Below the pieces are notes generated by a model. That model worked only from the letters and a program-made list of their open reading frames with translations, was not told where the DNA came from and made no database searches. From NCBI RefSeq assembly GCF_031585635.1, contig NZ_CP134195.1, positions 496,001-560,000 on the forward strand: a stretch of DNA of 64,000 bases, read 5' to 3'. Position numbers and translations under genes: made by a program. The number at the start of each line of letters is the position of its first letter. Within the stretch, counting starts at the first letter, position 1. Of this stretch, positions 1 through 9,000 are shown in pieces. Source of the DNA: Paraburkholderia sp. FT54 (GTDB lineage: Bacteria; Pseudomonadota; Gammaproteobacteria; Burkholderiales; Burkholderiaceae).

Positions 1-1
1 G

Positions 2-898
2 ACCACCTTTGATGCCAAGACGACAGCTTCGCTTCTCGAATACGCCACGCTCGTGAACGTCCTGCGGGAGACGATTGTCGAGTATGGAGCCGGACGCATC
101 GCGAGCCCCGAGCGCCTTGCCATTCCGTTGCAGCAAGGCGGCCTGATGCTCTCCATGCCGTCGAGTGCTGAAGACATTGCAATCCACAAGCTCGTGAACG
201 TCTGCCCCGGCAACATCGCGCGAAATCTGCCGACCATCAACGGGCAAGTCATCGCGTGTGACTCGATTACTGGCGAGATGATGTTCATTCTGGACGGCCC
301 GACTGTGACTGGCCGACGGACTGCCGCTGTCTCGGCGCTGGGCGCAATGACGCTTTCGAATGGTTTGCTCAAGAAAATTCTGGTCATCGGTACTGGCAAG
401 CAGGCATCCAACCACGTCGAAGCGTTCGCCACACTCTTCCCCGATGCGCGCATCCTGTCGAAGGGCATCTCCGATGACGACACGCGAAGCTTTGTCGAAC
501 GCCAGAAGGCGGTCGCTCCGAACCTCGAAGCATTGCAAGGCGAGATTCCCGAATCCGTCGACGTGGTCGTTACCGTGACGACGAGCAGGAAGCCTGTTTA
601 CGACGAAGCGGCGCGCGTTGGTCGCCTAGTTATTGGCGTAGGTGCATTTACTCCGGACGCTGCTGAAATCAGCAAGCTGGTCGTTGATGGCAGTTTCGTG
701 GTCGTCGACGACCCGGTTGGCGCGAAGCATGAAGCAGGCGACCTTATCCAGGCCAACTTCGAGTGGAGCAGGGCTGGCTCTTTGGCGCAAGCGATTCAAG
801 GTCAACTGAGCGTGGATGCACCGGTTTTCTTCAAGAGTGTCGGATGCGCGGCATGGGACCTGGCAGCGTGCCGAGTCGCCCGCAAAGCGCTCGGTTAA
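2..898 (+). CDS. Ornithine cyclodeaminase/mu-crystallin family protein, probable delta1-pyrroline-2-carboxylate reductase (5' truncated by window edge)
   Basis: The reading frame is open from base 2 and begins TTFDAKTASLLEY, a typical near-N-terminal stretch of this family, so only a few residues are missing; the internal GTG at 53 is too late to be the start. The family fold has a Rossmann NAD(P)-binding domain. Here the nucleotide-binding signature is ILVIGTGKQASNHVEAF, preceded by the usual GRRTAAVSALG. These enzymes reduce cyclic imino acids such as pyrroline-2-carboxylate, or cyclise ornithine, in cytosolic amino acid catabolism. The substrate cannot be fixed from sequence. The next gene-like region is 360 bases downstream and unrelated. 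A house-keeping role is likely, so this may lie at or outside the island edge. Confidence 0.8.
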   Translation, partial: TTFDAKTTASLLEYATLVNVLRETIVEYGAGRIASPERLAIPLQQGGLMLSMPSSAEDIAIHKLVNVCPGNIARNLPTINGQVIACDSITGEMMFILDGPTVTGRRTAAVSALGAMTLSNGLLKKILVIGTGKQASNHVEAFATLFPDARILSKGISDDDTRSFVERQKAVAPNLEALQGEIPESVDVVVTVTTSRKPVYDEAARVGRLVIGVGAFTPDAAEISKLVVDGSFVVVDDPVGAKHEAGDLIQANFEWSRAGSLAQAIQGQLSVDAPVFFKSVGCAAWDLAACRVARKALG

Positions 899-1228
899 TC
901 AAAAAAGCGGCTACGAAGGCGAAGTGTCTCTGCCATGCCGGAAGCTCTTTTCAAGAACTGTGGAGCAATCGGTGCTTAGAGATACTTTGAGACGTTTCCC
1001 CTCGCAGTAAACCGTGCTCGCCGACATGCCATCTGACAGCTCGCCACGAGTTGGGGGTAGACGCAGAAGATGCGCGAATAGTTGGGGTTGGTGAACGGTC
1101 GTTTGGCTCCGGCACCACGCAGGACGTGAAAGCACCTCTGACATCGGACGGGCTGCTGCCGAACACGCGAGTGGTTCGGCATTCGTTAAAAAGTGTCAGT
1201 TCGCTGTGGTCGATTTGCGTGTACGATA
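899..1228. other. Gene-free stretch between the cyclodeaminase gene and the LexA box
   Basis: No credible gene is visible on either strand; the short frames here lack family resemblance and ribosome-binding sites. No clear terminator is visible behind the cyclodeaminase gene. Confidence 0.5.
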
Positions 1229-1244
1229 CTGTATAAATATACAG
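1229..1244 (+). promoter_or_regulatory. LexA-binding SOS box
   Basis: CTGTATAAATATACAG fits the proteobacterial LexA consensus CTGT-N8-ACAG exactly and has the usual AT-rich centre. It lies 15 bases before the ATG of the imuA remnant, the position expected for the SOS-controlled imuA-imuB-dnaE2 mutagenesis cassette. The site is intact although the gene behind it is broken. Confidence 0.85.
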
Positions 1245-1259
1245 GTTTTTCCACCGCCA

Positions 1260-1578
1260 ATGTCCACTGCTACTGTCACTGTTGAGGAGATACACCCTTC
1301 CACGGCTACGGGCGTCGCAGCTCGCCCGTAGCCGTGGAAGGGTTGTCGAGACTGGGTATCCAGCACTATCGGCGGAAGTGCCCGGTGGCGGCTGGCCTGT
1401 CGGAGCGCTGGTTGACCTTCTTGTCCAGCAGGCCGGTGTTGGCGAACTCCGACTGTTACGCCCAGCGCTTAGCGCTGCAGGCAACCGGCCGATTGCGTTC
1501 GTCCAGTCACCGCATACCCCCGACGGCTTGGGGCTCAGCTACATCGGGCAGTCTCTGGACCAAGTGCTTCGAGTGAAT
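1260..1578 (+). pseudogene. imuA: imuA remnant (translesion synthesis cassette, SulA/RecA-like protein), frameshifted and truncated
   Basis: ATG at 1260 opens MSTATVTVEEIHPS, an ImuA-like N-terminus; the frame then hits a stop. One base over, the sequence continues as ASQLARSRGRVVETGYPAL, then a PGGGWPVGALVDLL block and VGELRLLRPALS, all typical of ImuA. Homology fades near 1578, so roughly the first third of the gene remains. ImuA works with ImuB and DnaE2 in damage-induced mutagenesis; neither partner is seen nearby. The frameshift coincides with the perfect inverted repeat at 1294-1343: the residues between IHPS and ASQLA, usually LWR as I recall, are replaced by a mirror copy of the downstream sequence. 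The intact LexA box upstream supports the identity. The gene cannot give a functional protein. Confidence 0.75.
1294..1343. repeat. Perfect 20-bp inverted repeat inside the imuA remnant
   Basis: Arms 1294-1313 and 1324-1343 are exact reverse complements around a 10-base spacer (GTCGCAGCTC). The right arm is within the conserved imuA reading frame. The left arm sits where different codons are expected, so it appears to have been rewritten from the right arm. Confidence 0.9.
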
Positions 1579-1841
1579 GCGCAGAAACACGACGACGGTC
1601 GACAGGGTCAAACGGGCCTATGATTCCGACGTAGTTCATGACGTCCATTTCGGAGTTGCCTAGAGACATGCTGCACTCGCAGAGTGGAGATAAGCGAGGC
1701 TCCTCGGTATGGGCGCGGTGCGCTCGGGACCTCTTGGGGGGTGCTGAAGCCATGAACTCAGTTGATGCAACGATTTGTAGAACGCCTATCGTGCCGCTTG
1801 TGCTCGATTCGACGGGCGTTCCCATGAACGAACGTCTATGG

Positions 1842-2645
1842 CTAGGTCCAGTAGTCGCTACCCAAGCTTTCCAAGAATTCGTCTCGCTCTTCCTCGGAGA
1901 TAAAGATTTCTGATTTTTCTCCCGACGCGCACATTATTGATTCGAATGACTTGAACTTGGAAATCCATCGCCAAGTCGCGTAGGCATCGATAGCCCCGGC
2001 ACCCGTCACGCCGTTGAAGTCGGTCCAAGAGCCACCGCCAAGCGTGTGGAACGTTGCTTTCATTGCTGCCTGCAGACTGGTAACGAGCAGCAAGTTTTTG
2101 TTGTCGCCGCGTTTGTCTAGCGCCACCATCTTAGTTACGACGAACCTGACACAACTGAACCGGCTATTTAGTTCGATTAGCGCTGAGGATGCGTCTGCTT
2201 CAACGAATACCTTGTACGCAAACTTGAAGTGCTTGGCGGCGAGCTCCTCCACCGCAGCCACAGCCTGAGAGAACTCGTCCCAAAAATAAACCTCGATTAG
2301 AAATCCCCGTTCCTTGCTAAGCCGTGCGGCGGCATTTATGAGATGTGTATCATTCGGAACCGTGGGAATAACAACATACCTATCAAGATTTTGTGGAAAG
2401 GCCTTCGTTTTCTCCACTTCATCTTCTAGGTCATCGACGCTGAATTCGACGACGCGTTTGCATTGAACGCCAATGTGAATGCTATCAGTGTAAATATACG
2501 TGTCCACGCCGTACTGCTTCTGCCCCGGTCTGCCATAGGATGTGACGATGCAATCAGGATATTTGTGGATGTAGAAATCCGTCGCAATGCGTTGGAGTTC
2601 CTGCCAGTCTCGAGGAGGCGGGATGTCGACTTGATAAAGTTCCAC
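1842..2645 (-). CDS. PD-(D/E)XK-like (Mrr/restriction endonuclease superfamily) nuclease, putative defence effector
   Basis: A 267-residue protein with a GTG start at 2645; the frame is open upstream but offers no better start. Near residues 40-65 it has GRPGQKQYGVD followed by a strand ending in VQCKR: the D...(E/Q)xK arrangement of restriction-endonuclease-like nucleases that often form the N-terminal effector of anti-phage proteins. A mixed alpha/beta stretch follows (DRYVVIPTVPND, ERGFLIEVYFWDEF), then about 110 residues I do not recognise, possibly a sensor or partner-binding part. No transmembrane segment is visible. The KAP NTPase gene lies 271 bases upstream in the same direction, so the two may form one system. 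The catalytic motif is seen; a defence role is inferred. Confidence 0.6.
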   Translation of the reverse strand: MELYQVDIPPPRDWQELQRIATDFYIHKYPDCIVTSYGRPGQKQYGVDTYIYTDSIHIGVQCKRVVEFSVDDLEDEVEKTKAFPQNLDRYVVIPTVPNDTHLINAAARLSKERGFLIEVYFWDEFSQAVAAVEELAAKHFKFAYKVFVEADASSALIELNSRFSCVRFVVTKMVALDKRGDNKNLLLVTSLQAAMKATFHTLGGGSWTDFNGVTGAGAIDAYATWRWISKFKSFESIMCASGEKSEIFISEEERDEFLESLGSDYWT

Positions 2646-2693
2646 GTTGTTGTCAGAAAGAGATGGGTTGGACGATTTTATTGCGAACGGCGT

Positions 2694-2727
2694 AGCGATT
2701 GTACGGCGTGCATGCCGTACAATCGCT
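2694..2727. repeat. Perfect 14-bp inverted repeat between the KAP NTPase and nuclease genes
   Basis: Arms 2694-2707 and 2714-2727 are exact reverse complements around GTGCAT. It lies after the KAP gene stop and upstream of the nuclease start on the minus strand. No U-tract follows immediately, so it is not a textbook terminator; an operator or mRNA-processing hairpin is equally possible. Confidence 0.6.
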
Positions 2728-2916
2728 GCATGCTGATTTGGGCCTCTGCCGGATTGTCTCGATGTGCTCTTAGGGCGGTCTCATACGCACCCTCGCCATC
2801 GGCGAGCAAAGGGCATACTCGGCATTTGTTGCTTACGACTATAACGCAGCCGCGCTACGCAAGGTTGAGCGTCGCGTCCAGTGTGGAGCGAGGTGCTTTG
2901 CAAATGCTTGCTCTGC

Positions 2917-5646
2917 CTATCCTACAGAAGTCGGGACTACATCTTGCTCGGCGGACAGTGCCGGAGATTTCGCGACGTCGTTCATAACTTCAATAAGCAA
3001 ATTGCGAACAACGTCTGAGCTTTGCCCGACCAGTAATCGGCCTTCTGATGCGTCCCAGTCTTCGCGTAACTCGTTTCGTGCAACGTCAAGAAACTCTGCG
3101 TCGTTGCATAGCGCGACTAGAATTTGTTTAAGGATACCGTTTTTCCCCGCAGCAATCGATGCGATGATTGGTAGTACATCGTAAATTTTCGTTCGCAAAA
3201 TGAGTCCAGTACTAACCGTTGCAACGAGGTTAGAACTTGAGATTGCCGCTCCGAATGCGTTTCGAATACTGCTGATTAATGCCACAGCAGCGTGGTCAGT
3301 GGGTTTGTCCGCGAGACCGTCTTGTGCCCAGATGCGGAATGTCGCAAAGCGAATGAAAGGTTCATCAAGCGTAAATGAATTTGGACTGCTTCTAGCCCAG
3401 ACAAGGAACCAACCTTCGCCCGCCAACTGCTTCAGGAAGGGTTTCGCGTGTTGGTTCGATACTTCCACGAGGCAAGTCAGGCACGCTAGTATTTCAGAAC
3501 GGGGCAGGTCTGGACGTGCGCGAAAGACTTGCACAATCTTGTCAGTGACAAGATTGAAAAATTCTGACCCTCTTGCACGCAATCCCTGGAGGAGAACCCT
3601 CGCTGCGCGGTTGTCCACGTTCATCGGCAGTAGTTCGGTCACAATCCAGTCCGCGACTTTCTCGCTGTCTGCCGAGATATCAAGCGTCTCTAAGACGAAA
3701 CGTCGATTTGGGTCCGTCTCTGCCTCTAGTTCTGCACAGATACTTGCCCATCGCTCGATTGGGACGGGCAGGGAAATACGTTGACCGGCTGAAATATTTG
3801 CAGCGGTCCGTACCTTTTCATTGGAGAGTAGTTCAATCAAGGACCTTGTCCAATTGTCCCAAGCACCAGGAGCGATGGGACTGTTCGTCTCAGGAATTCC
3901 AGAAATCGCGTGCAGAAGATTACTTACCTTTGCTCCGGCGAATGCGTGGTCGAAGGTTAGCTTGAGATAGGCATCGACTCCGTCTGTGACGTTCGGGTTA
4001 GATAGCTCGAGAGAACTCGTGAGCCTCATTACCTGGTCAATTCTCGGGCGAATATGTGCCAAGAAGCCTGTCGAAAATTGGCCAGCGAGCGTCTGGTCGG
4101 CGAACATGACCAATGCGCGCAGGAAGGCAAAGAAGAGGGCCTGCTCCTTCTGTGCTTCTGCAGCAGACGCAGACATTCGGGAGAAGCTTTCGATTAGATG
4201 ATTGTCCAAGATATCTAGGGCAGCAGAGCTGCTACCAAGAATCTTGTAAAGTTCATTGGGTTCGCCCATCTCCAATGCCCTTTGCAGATTCGGTAAAATC
4301 AATAGGTAAAGTGACTCCGGTGACTTCGCTGCATGGAGGTAGAGAGTCGCAAAATCCTGCTCCATGGTCGAGGAGTAGAGAACCTTGGATATTTCGAACG
4401 GGACCTGCCACGGCTGTGCTCTCGCCCTATCCCGGGATAGAATATACGCGGCAAGCGTCGACAATTGCATATCGCCTTGCCGCTCTGTATAGAGCGCGAC
4501 GAGCTCGTTTAAGAAGACGACAATCTGTCTAGGCGTTGGTGCTGCACCTGCGGTGGTGGCTTGCAGCAAGCGTGCTATGACCTCGTAGCTTCCATCTGCG
4601 TCAGGGCCGAAGCAGTGTTCGAGCTTCTTGGCGAGAAAGTCCTTCCAAGGGCGCAGCATCGGGAGCGGCAAAGACATGCGAACCTGGAAGACTTTTTCGA
4701 GAGTGTTTCCGTTGCTGTGGGAAAGGTCAGTGTCGTTTGAGAGGCGGCTCTCACTCGCAATGGGAACGAGTAGCCATAGCCGGTTAAACCACTCGCTCTC
4801 ACGAAAGGCCGGATTGTCAAGAAAGGACCGAAGCAACGTCCAAACCTGCTTGGCTTCATCAAACCCTATGCGGTCAAGATTGTCGATAACGATGACAAGC
4901 TTGCGCGTTGGGTAGTAGCGGGGATTCAGAACGTCCTCCATCAGACGTTCAAACTCTTCCTGAAATTCGATAGACGTTGGCTCCGGGTCTGTCAACGTCT
5001 CTGTCGTCTCATCCGATGTGGATTTAGTCAGTAGAACGCGAAGGTCCAGCGCACTAATTTCTAGCGCAAAACCGAAAACGATGACTGCGGCACATGCGGT
5101 CCATACCCACAATAGCCAAGCTGGCAAGTGTTGAACGGCTTTTGATATTAAGGCATGAACAGCGGGGTAACATAGGGCTCCAGCAATGCTGAGCGCTATT
5201 GCCACCCGAGTGCGCTGTGAAAATTCTGGCCTAACCAACTTCTCCACGTGTTTCCTCTTGCCGGCCATAGTGGAGAGCTTCTTGTCCCACATTTTATCGG
5301 CGTCGGACTTCGGGGAAATCCATTCGCACGCGCGGAGGTCCTTCACGAGGCTCTCGAAGAATGCACGCCGCAAGCCATCACCGGAGTGAACCCATGCGTC
5401 GTAGACAAACGTCCGAGTGCTAGGATTCTTCTCGCGCTGTGGTTGCTGACTGCCGGATAAACGCTTCCTAAGAATTTGTATGACCGTCGACTTTCCGGCT
5501 CCCCAGTCGCCGTCAAGGCGAATACTTTTGCCTCCTTCGGAGGTATCAATCAGCGTGGCGAGTGCATTGGCAATTCTTTCGTGTGCACCGAACGAATCTG
5601 CAACCGCTGGTTCGTCAGGAAGTAGCTTGGGCTGCTGGAATGTCAT
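2917..5646 (-). CDS. KAP family P-loop NTPase
   Basis: A protein of 909 residues counted from the ATG at 5646 (MTFQQPKLLPDEPAV); the frame extends further upstream, but that part is Arg/Pro-rich and unlike the family. Walker A is DGDWGAGKSTVIQIL near residues 40-55. Two hydrophobic segments follow at about 140-195 (ALSIAGALCYPAVHAL and LLWVWTACAAVIVFGFAL), matching the membrane insertion typical of KAP NTPases. Walker B is KLVIVIDNLDRIGFD near 250. The C-terminal 500 residues are helical and unrecognised. KAP proteins are membrane-attached STAND-related NTPases; bacterial members often occur in mobile and anti-phage loci. With the adjacent nuclease gene it may form a sensor-effector pair, which is inference. 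The N-terminal assignment is firm; the function is not. Confidence 0.8.
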   Translation of the reverse strand: MTFQQPKLLPDEPAVADSFGAHERIANALATLIDTSEGGKSIRLDGDWGAGKSTVIQILRKRLSGSQQPQREKNPSTRTFVYDAWVHSGDGLRRAFFESLVKDLRACEWISPKSDADKMWDKKLSTMAGKRKHVEKLVRPEFSQRTRVAIALSIAGALCYPAVHALISKAVQHLPAWLLWVWTACAAVIVFGFALEISALDLRVLLTKSTSDETTETLTDPEPTSIEFQEEFERLMEDVLNPRYYPTRKLVIVIDNLDRIGFDEAKQVWTLLRSFLDNPAFRESEWFNRLWLLVPIASESRLSNDTDLSHSNGNTLEKVFQVRMSLPLPMLRPWKDFLAKKLEHCFGPDADGSYEVIARLLQATTAGAAPTPRQIVVFLNELVALYTERQGDMQLSTLAAYILSRDRARAQPWQVPFEISKVLYSSTMEQDFATLYLHAAKSPESLYLLILPNLQRALEMGEPNELYKILGSSSAALDILDNHLIESFSRMSASAAEAQKEQALFFAFLRALVMFADQTLAGQFSTGFLAHIRPRIDQVMRLTSSLELSNPNVTDGVDAYLKLTFDHAFAGAKVSNLLHAISGIPETNSPIAPGAWDNWTRSLIELLSNEKVRTAANISAGQRISLPVPIERWASICAELEAETDPNRRFVLETLDISADSEKVADWIVTELLPMNVDNRAARVLLQGLRARGSEFFNLVTDKIVQVFRARPDLPRSEILACLTCLVEVSNQHAKPFLKQLAGEGWFLVWARSSPNSFTLDEPFIRFATFRIWAQDGLADKPTDHAAVALISSIRNAFGAAISSSNLVATVSTGLILRTKIYDVLPIIASIAAGKNGILKQILVALCNDAEFLDVARNELREDWDASEGRLLVGQSSDVVRNLLIEVMNDVAKSPALSAEQDVVPTSVG

Positions 5647-6090
5647 CAGAGCGCAGTTATTTCGGGGTTGTTTGCAAGCTCTTGGATAGCCTGGTGACGA
5701 TGCGAAGCTGGTGACACCAGATGGCGTTGACGGTCGCTCCCCAAGCGGGGATGGCCATGGTCGATGCCCGCGAGGGAACCGACGCCGCGTGTACGCGTGC
5801 ACCAGCGTTAGGCGCTATTATCCATCCGCCACGAAAATTGGGGTGACATTAACTCGTATATCCATACGTATCGCTAATTCGGCTAAGTTGCGGCCACCAT
5901 CGGGATAGTGGCTGCCCCGCACGCTATGTCGCTCACGTCGCGCCTCATATAGCTGCACCGGCCCGAGCGACACACCTTGATGCCATCTTGAAATCGCTGC
6001 GACCCAAGTGCCAGAGCGGTCGTCTTGGCAGCCACATTGCAGAACATGCAAAGCATTCTTGGATTTTTGGTTCCATGAACCTGCGCTAGC
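5647..6090. other. Gene-free 444 bp between the KAP NTPase and the large helicase
   Basis: No credible coding frame is seen. It must carry the promoter of the leftward KAP gene, but I cannot single out a convincing one. A GTTAGGC heptamer at 5807-5813 looks like an integron core but has no partner. Confidence 0.4.
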
Positions 6091-9000
6091 TCATTTCCGC
6101 AAACGAACTGAACCGTCCTCTACAGCCACTGTCGCTTGGACTCGTCCGTGGGTCAGCGCCCGAGAAATCCGTATGCCGGCTTCCGCAGTTGTCCTAGCCA
6201 CACCGAGTAGTCGGCAAACCGCTTTTGTCAGTCCATCTTGCGACGTGCCACCTTGTTGCATCAGGATGTACACGGCCGCATTGCCTAATTCTTCGAGGCT
6301 AATCTCGTCGATACTGCGGCGCGTTTCGGGGTCACTTCCTGGCACCCGTGTACCTTCCCAAGTGCTCGGGTTTGCATGCTCTGGCCAATAAAAAGTGATG
6401 TCGTTGTCCGTCGTACGGGTCGCCTGCCGGGGCAACAATGCACTCAAATGAGCCTCGATGCGACTACCAACTCTGGACAACCCCCAAGCCCGCGTCACGC
6501 GCTTGAGCGTTATCGCCTGCGATACCGGTCCTTCCGTTTCGATTACCTTGAGCAACTGACCGGCCAAAGTCGACATTGAGCGGCTCTCGTAGAAGAGGTC
6601 TGGGTTGCCTTTGTCCAAGCTGGTCAGTTGGTATTCGGGCAACTGAATGGCAGGCGCAATCGACTCGACGACCGATTCGGCTTCAGCATACAAGGCATGC
6701 GACTCTTCCTCGTGTGCAGTCTCTTCTGGCAACTCAACAACCGGCTCATCCTCCGTTGGCACCGTCTCTACCAATTTCTCCAGCCGCGCGACAAGCTTTC
6801 GCATTGGCTCTTCTGGATTCAGCCACCAGTCAGTGGACCAGATGCGATACAGCTCCCAGCCCAGCCCTTCGAGGACATGCTGACGGAGTCGGTCACGGTC
6901 GCGCGCCGTCGCGCCGGAGTGATACATGGCACCATCGCATTCGACGCCGAGCAGATAGCGGCCCGGCGCACGTGGGTCGACCACGCCAACATCAATCCGG
7001 TACCCGGACACGCCGACCTGAGGGTGAACCGTCCAACCTTTCTCACGAAGGGCTGAAATCACCTGCCGCTCGAACGGGCTATCGGGCTCCCGCCCAGTCG
7101 GCATGCTTTGCTCAACCAAGGCCCGCGGACCGCGAATAGCAAACTCCAGATAATTCTTGAGGTCTCGCACGCCGGCTGCCCTGACACGCGACAGGTCAAT
7201 CTGCTCGGGCAACAGCGTGCTAAAAATCACGACGCCGACACGGGCACGCGATACGGCCACGTTGAGACGCCGATGGCCACCTTCCAGGTTCAACGGCCCG
7301 AAGTTGAGACTGACCTTGCCCGATGCATCCGGGCCATATGTTATGGAGAAGAAGATGATGTCCCGCTCATCCCCCTGGACGTTTTCCAGGTTCTTGATGA
7401 ACAGCGGCTCCTGCGCCGCCTGCGCAATAGCCTGGTCCAGCTGCTGAGATACCCGGCGGCGTTCATCCAGCATCCGCTCAATCAGGCTTTGCTGCGCCTG
7501 ATTGAAGGTCACTACACCGAGCGTCAGATTCCGCTTCGCCGAGTCCAGATAGTGCCGCTCAATCGCCTTGACGATGGCATCGGCTTCCGCCCGATTGGTA
7601 CGCGAGCCGCCGCGGTCGTAGACACCCTGTACGCGTTCAAAACGCACGCTCTGGTCGTCTGTCACCGGCGACGGGAACGTGACCAATGCGTTGTCGTAGT
7701 ACGTGACATTGCTGAAGGTAATCAGCCCTTCATGCTTGCTTCGGTAGTGCCAGTTCAAGCGCAGTTCAGGCAGGCCGATACTGAGACATTCGTCCAGGAT
7801 ACTCTCCAGGTCCTGAACGTCGTCGCTATCCACTCCATCTTCCGAGTCATCCGACCGAGAGAAGAAGCTGGTCGGCGGCAGTTGCTTCGGGTCGCCGACG
7901 CAGATAAGTTGCTTGCCGCGAGCGATGGCGCCCACGGCGTCCCACACCGGAATCTGGGAAGCCTCGTCGAAGATGACCACATCGAACTGGGCGTGCGACG
8001 CGTCCAGATACTGGGCGACCGACAAAGGTGACATCAGCAGGCATGGCTTCAGCCGGGTCATTAGGCTCGGCAGGCTTTGCACCAACTGCCGAATCGGCAT
8101 GTGCTTGCGCTGCTTCTGCAATTCGCGCCGCAGCTTCCCCAGTTCAGAATCAGCACCAGGCACAACCTCGACGCTCGCCGGAATCTGGCCCGCCAGTTTG
8201 GCCGCAATATATTGCTGGGTCAGCTTCTGAAAACGCTCGTCGGCCTCCTTGAACTCAGCAATCTTGCGGTCATGCTCGGCACTCGAGAAGTTGCAGAGCA
8301 CCGGCTCCCGGTCAATCGCCTTCCGCAGCCACCAGCTCTGGTAGCTGTATTCAAAGAAGGTCGCCACAGTGGACAATGGCGCCTCGCCGACCTCCAGTGC
8401 ATCCACAATACCCTGCAACCCGCTGCTGATTGCATTGGCTCGGGATTTCCGCCACAGGCACCACGGCTGCAGCTGTCGCGAAGCAGATTGCCATCCTTGA
8501 AGCAAGCTCAACAGCCGAGGAATCACGCTGGCGGCAGTCGGGTCAAGTCCGAGGTCAGCTTGACAGTGTCCAAGCTCAATGACCCGGCGGAGTTGATTCA
8601 TGACGTCCCGATAGCAATCGCGGTACGACAACAAACTGGAGCCAAGAGGCATGTCAGCCTTCAGCATCCTCCGATTGTCGGAAACAAATGGCTGCAGCTT
8701 TGCGCGGAGCGTCTGGGCCAACTCGATGTCGTTGCCCGCAATTGCCGTTACCGCGTCCGCGAACGAAGTCGCCCACCGCTCGACCGACTCGACGGTGCTC
8801 CAGTCCGTCTTCGACGCAGCGAACGCTTCATGCAGCAGTTGCGACGCATCATGAGACATAGACTCGATGACCTTGTCCTCGGCATTGACGGCGGTCAATG
8901 CCGTAATGACGGCCGGAACATCCCCACCTTGTGGGCGACGCTGGTCCTGTCGATACAGACGCAATCGTCCGGTAACCGCGCGTTGAGCAAACAGGCTCTT

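Noticed and set aside
5807..5813. GTTAGGC heptamer resembling an integron attC core
   Set aside because: No inverse core RYYYAAC at suitable distance and no integron integrase.
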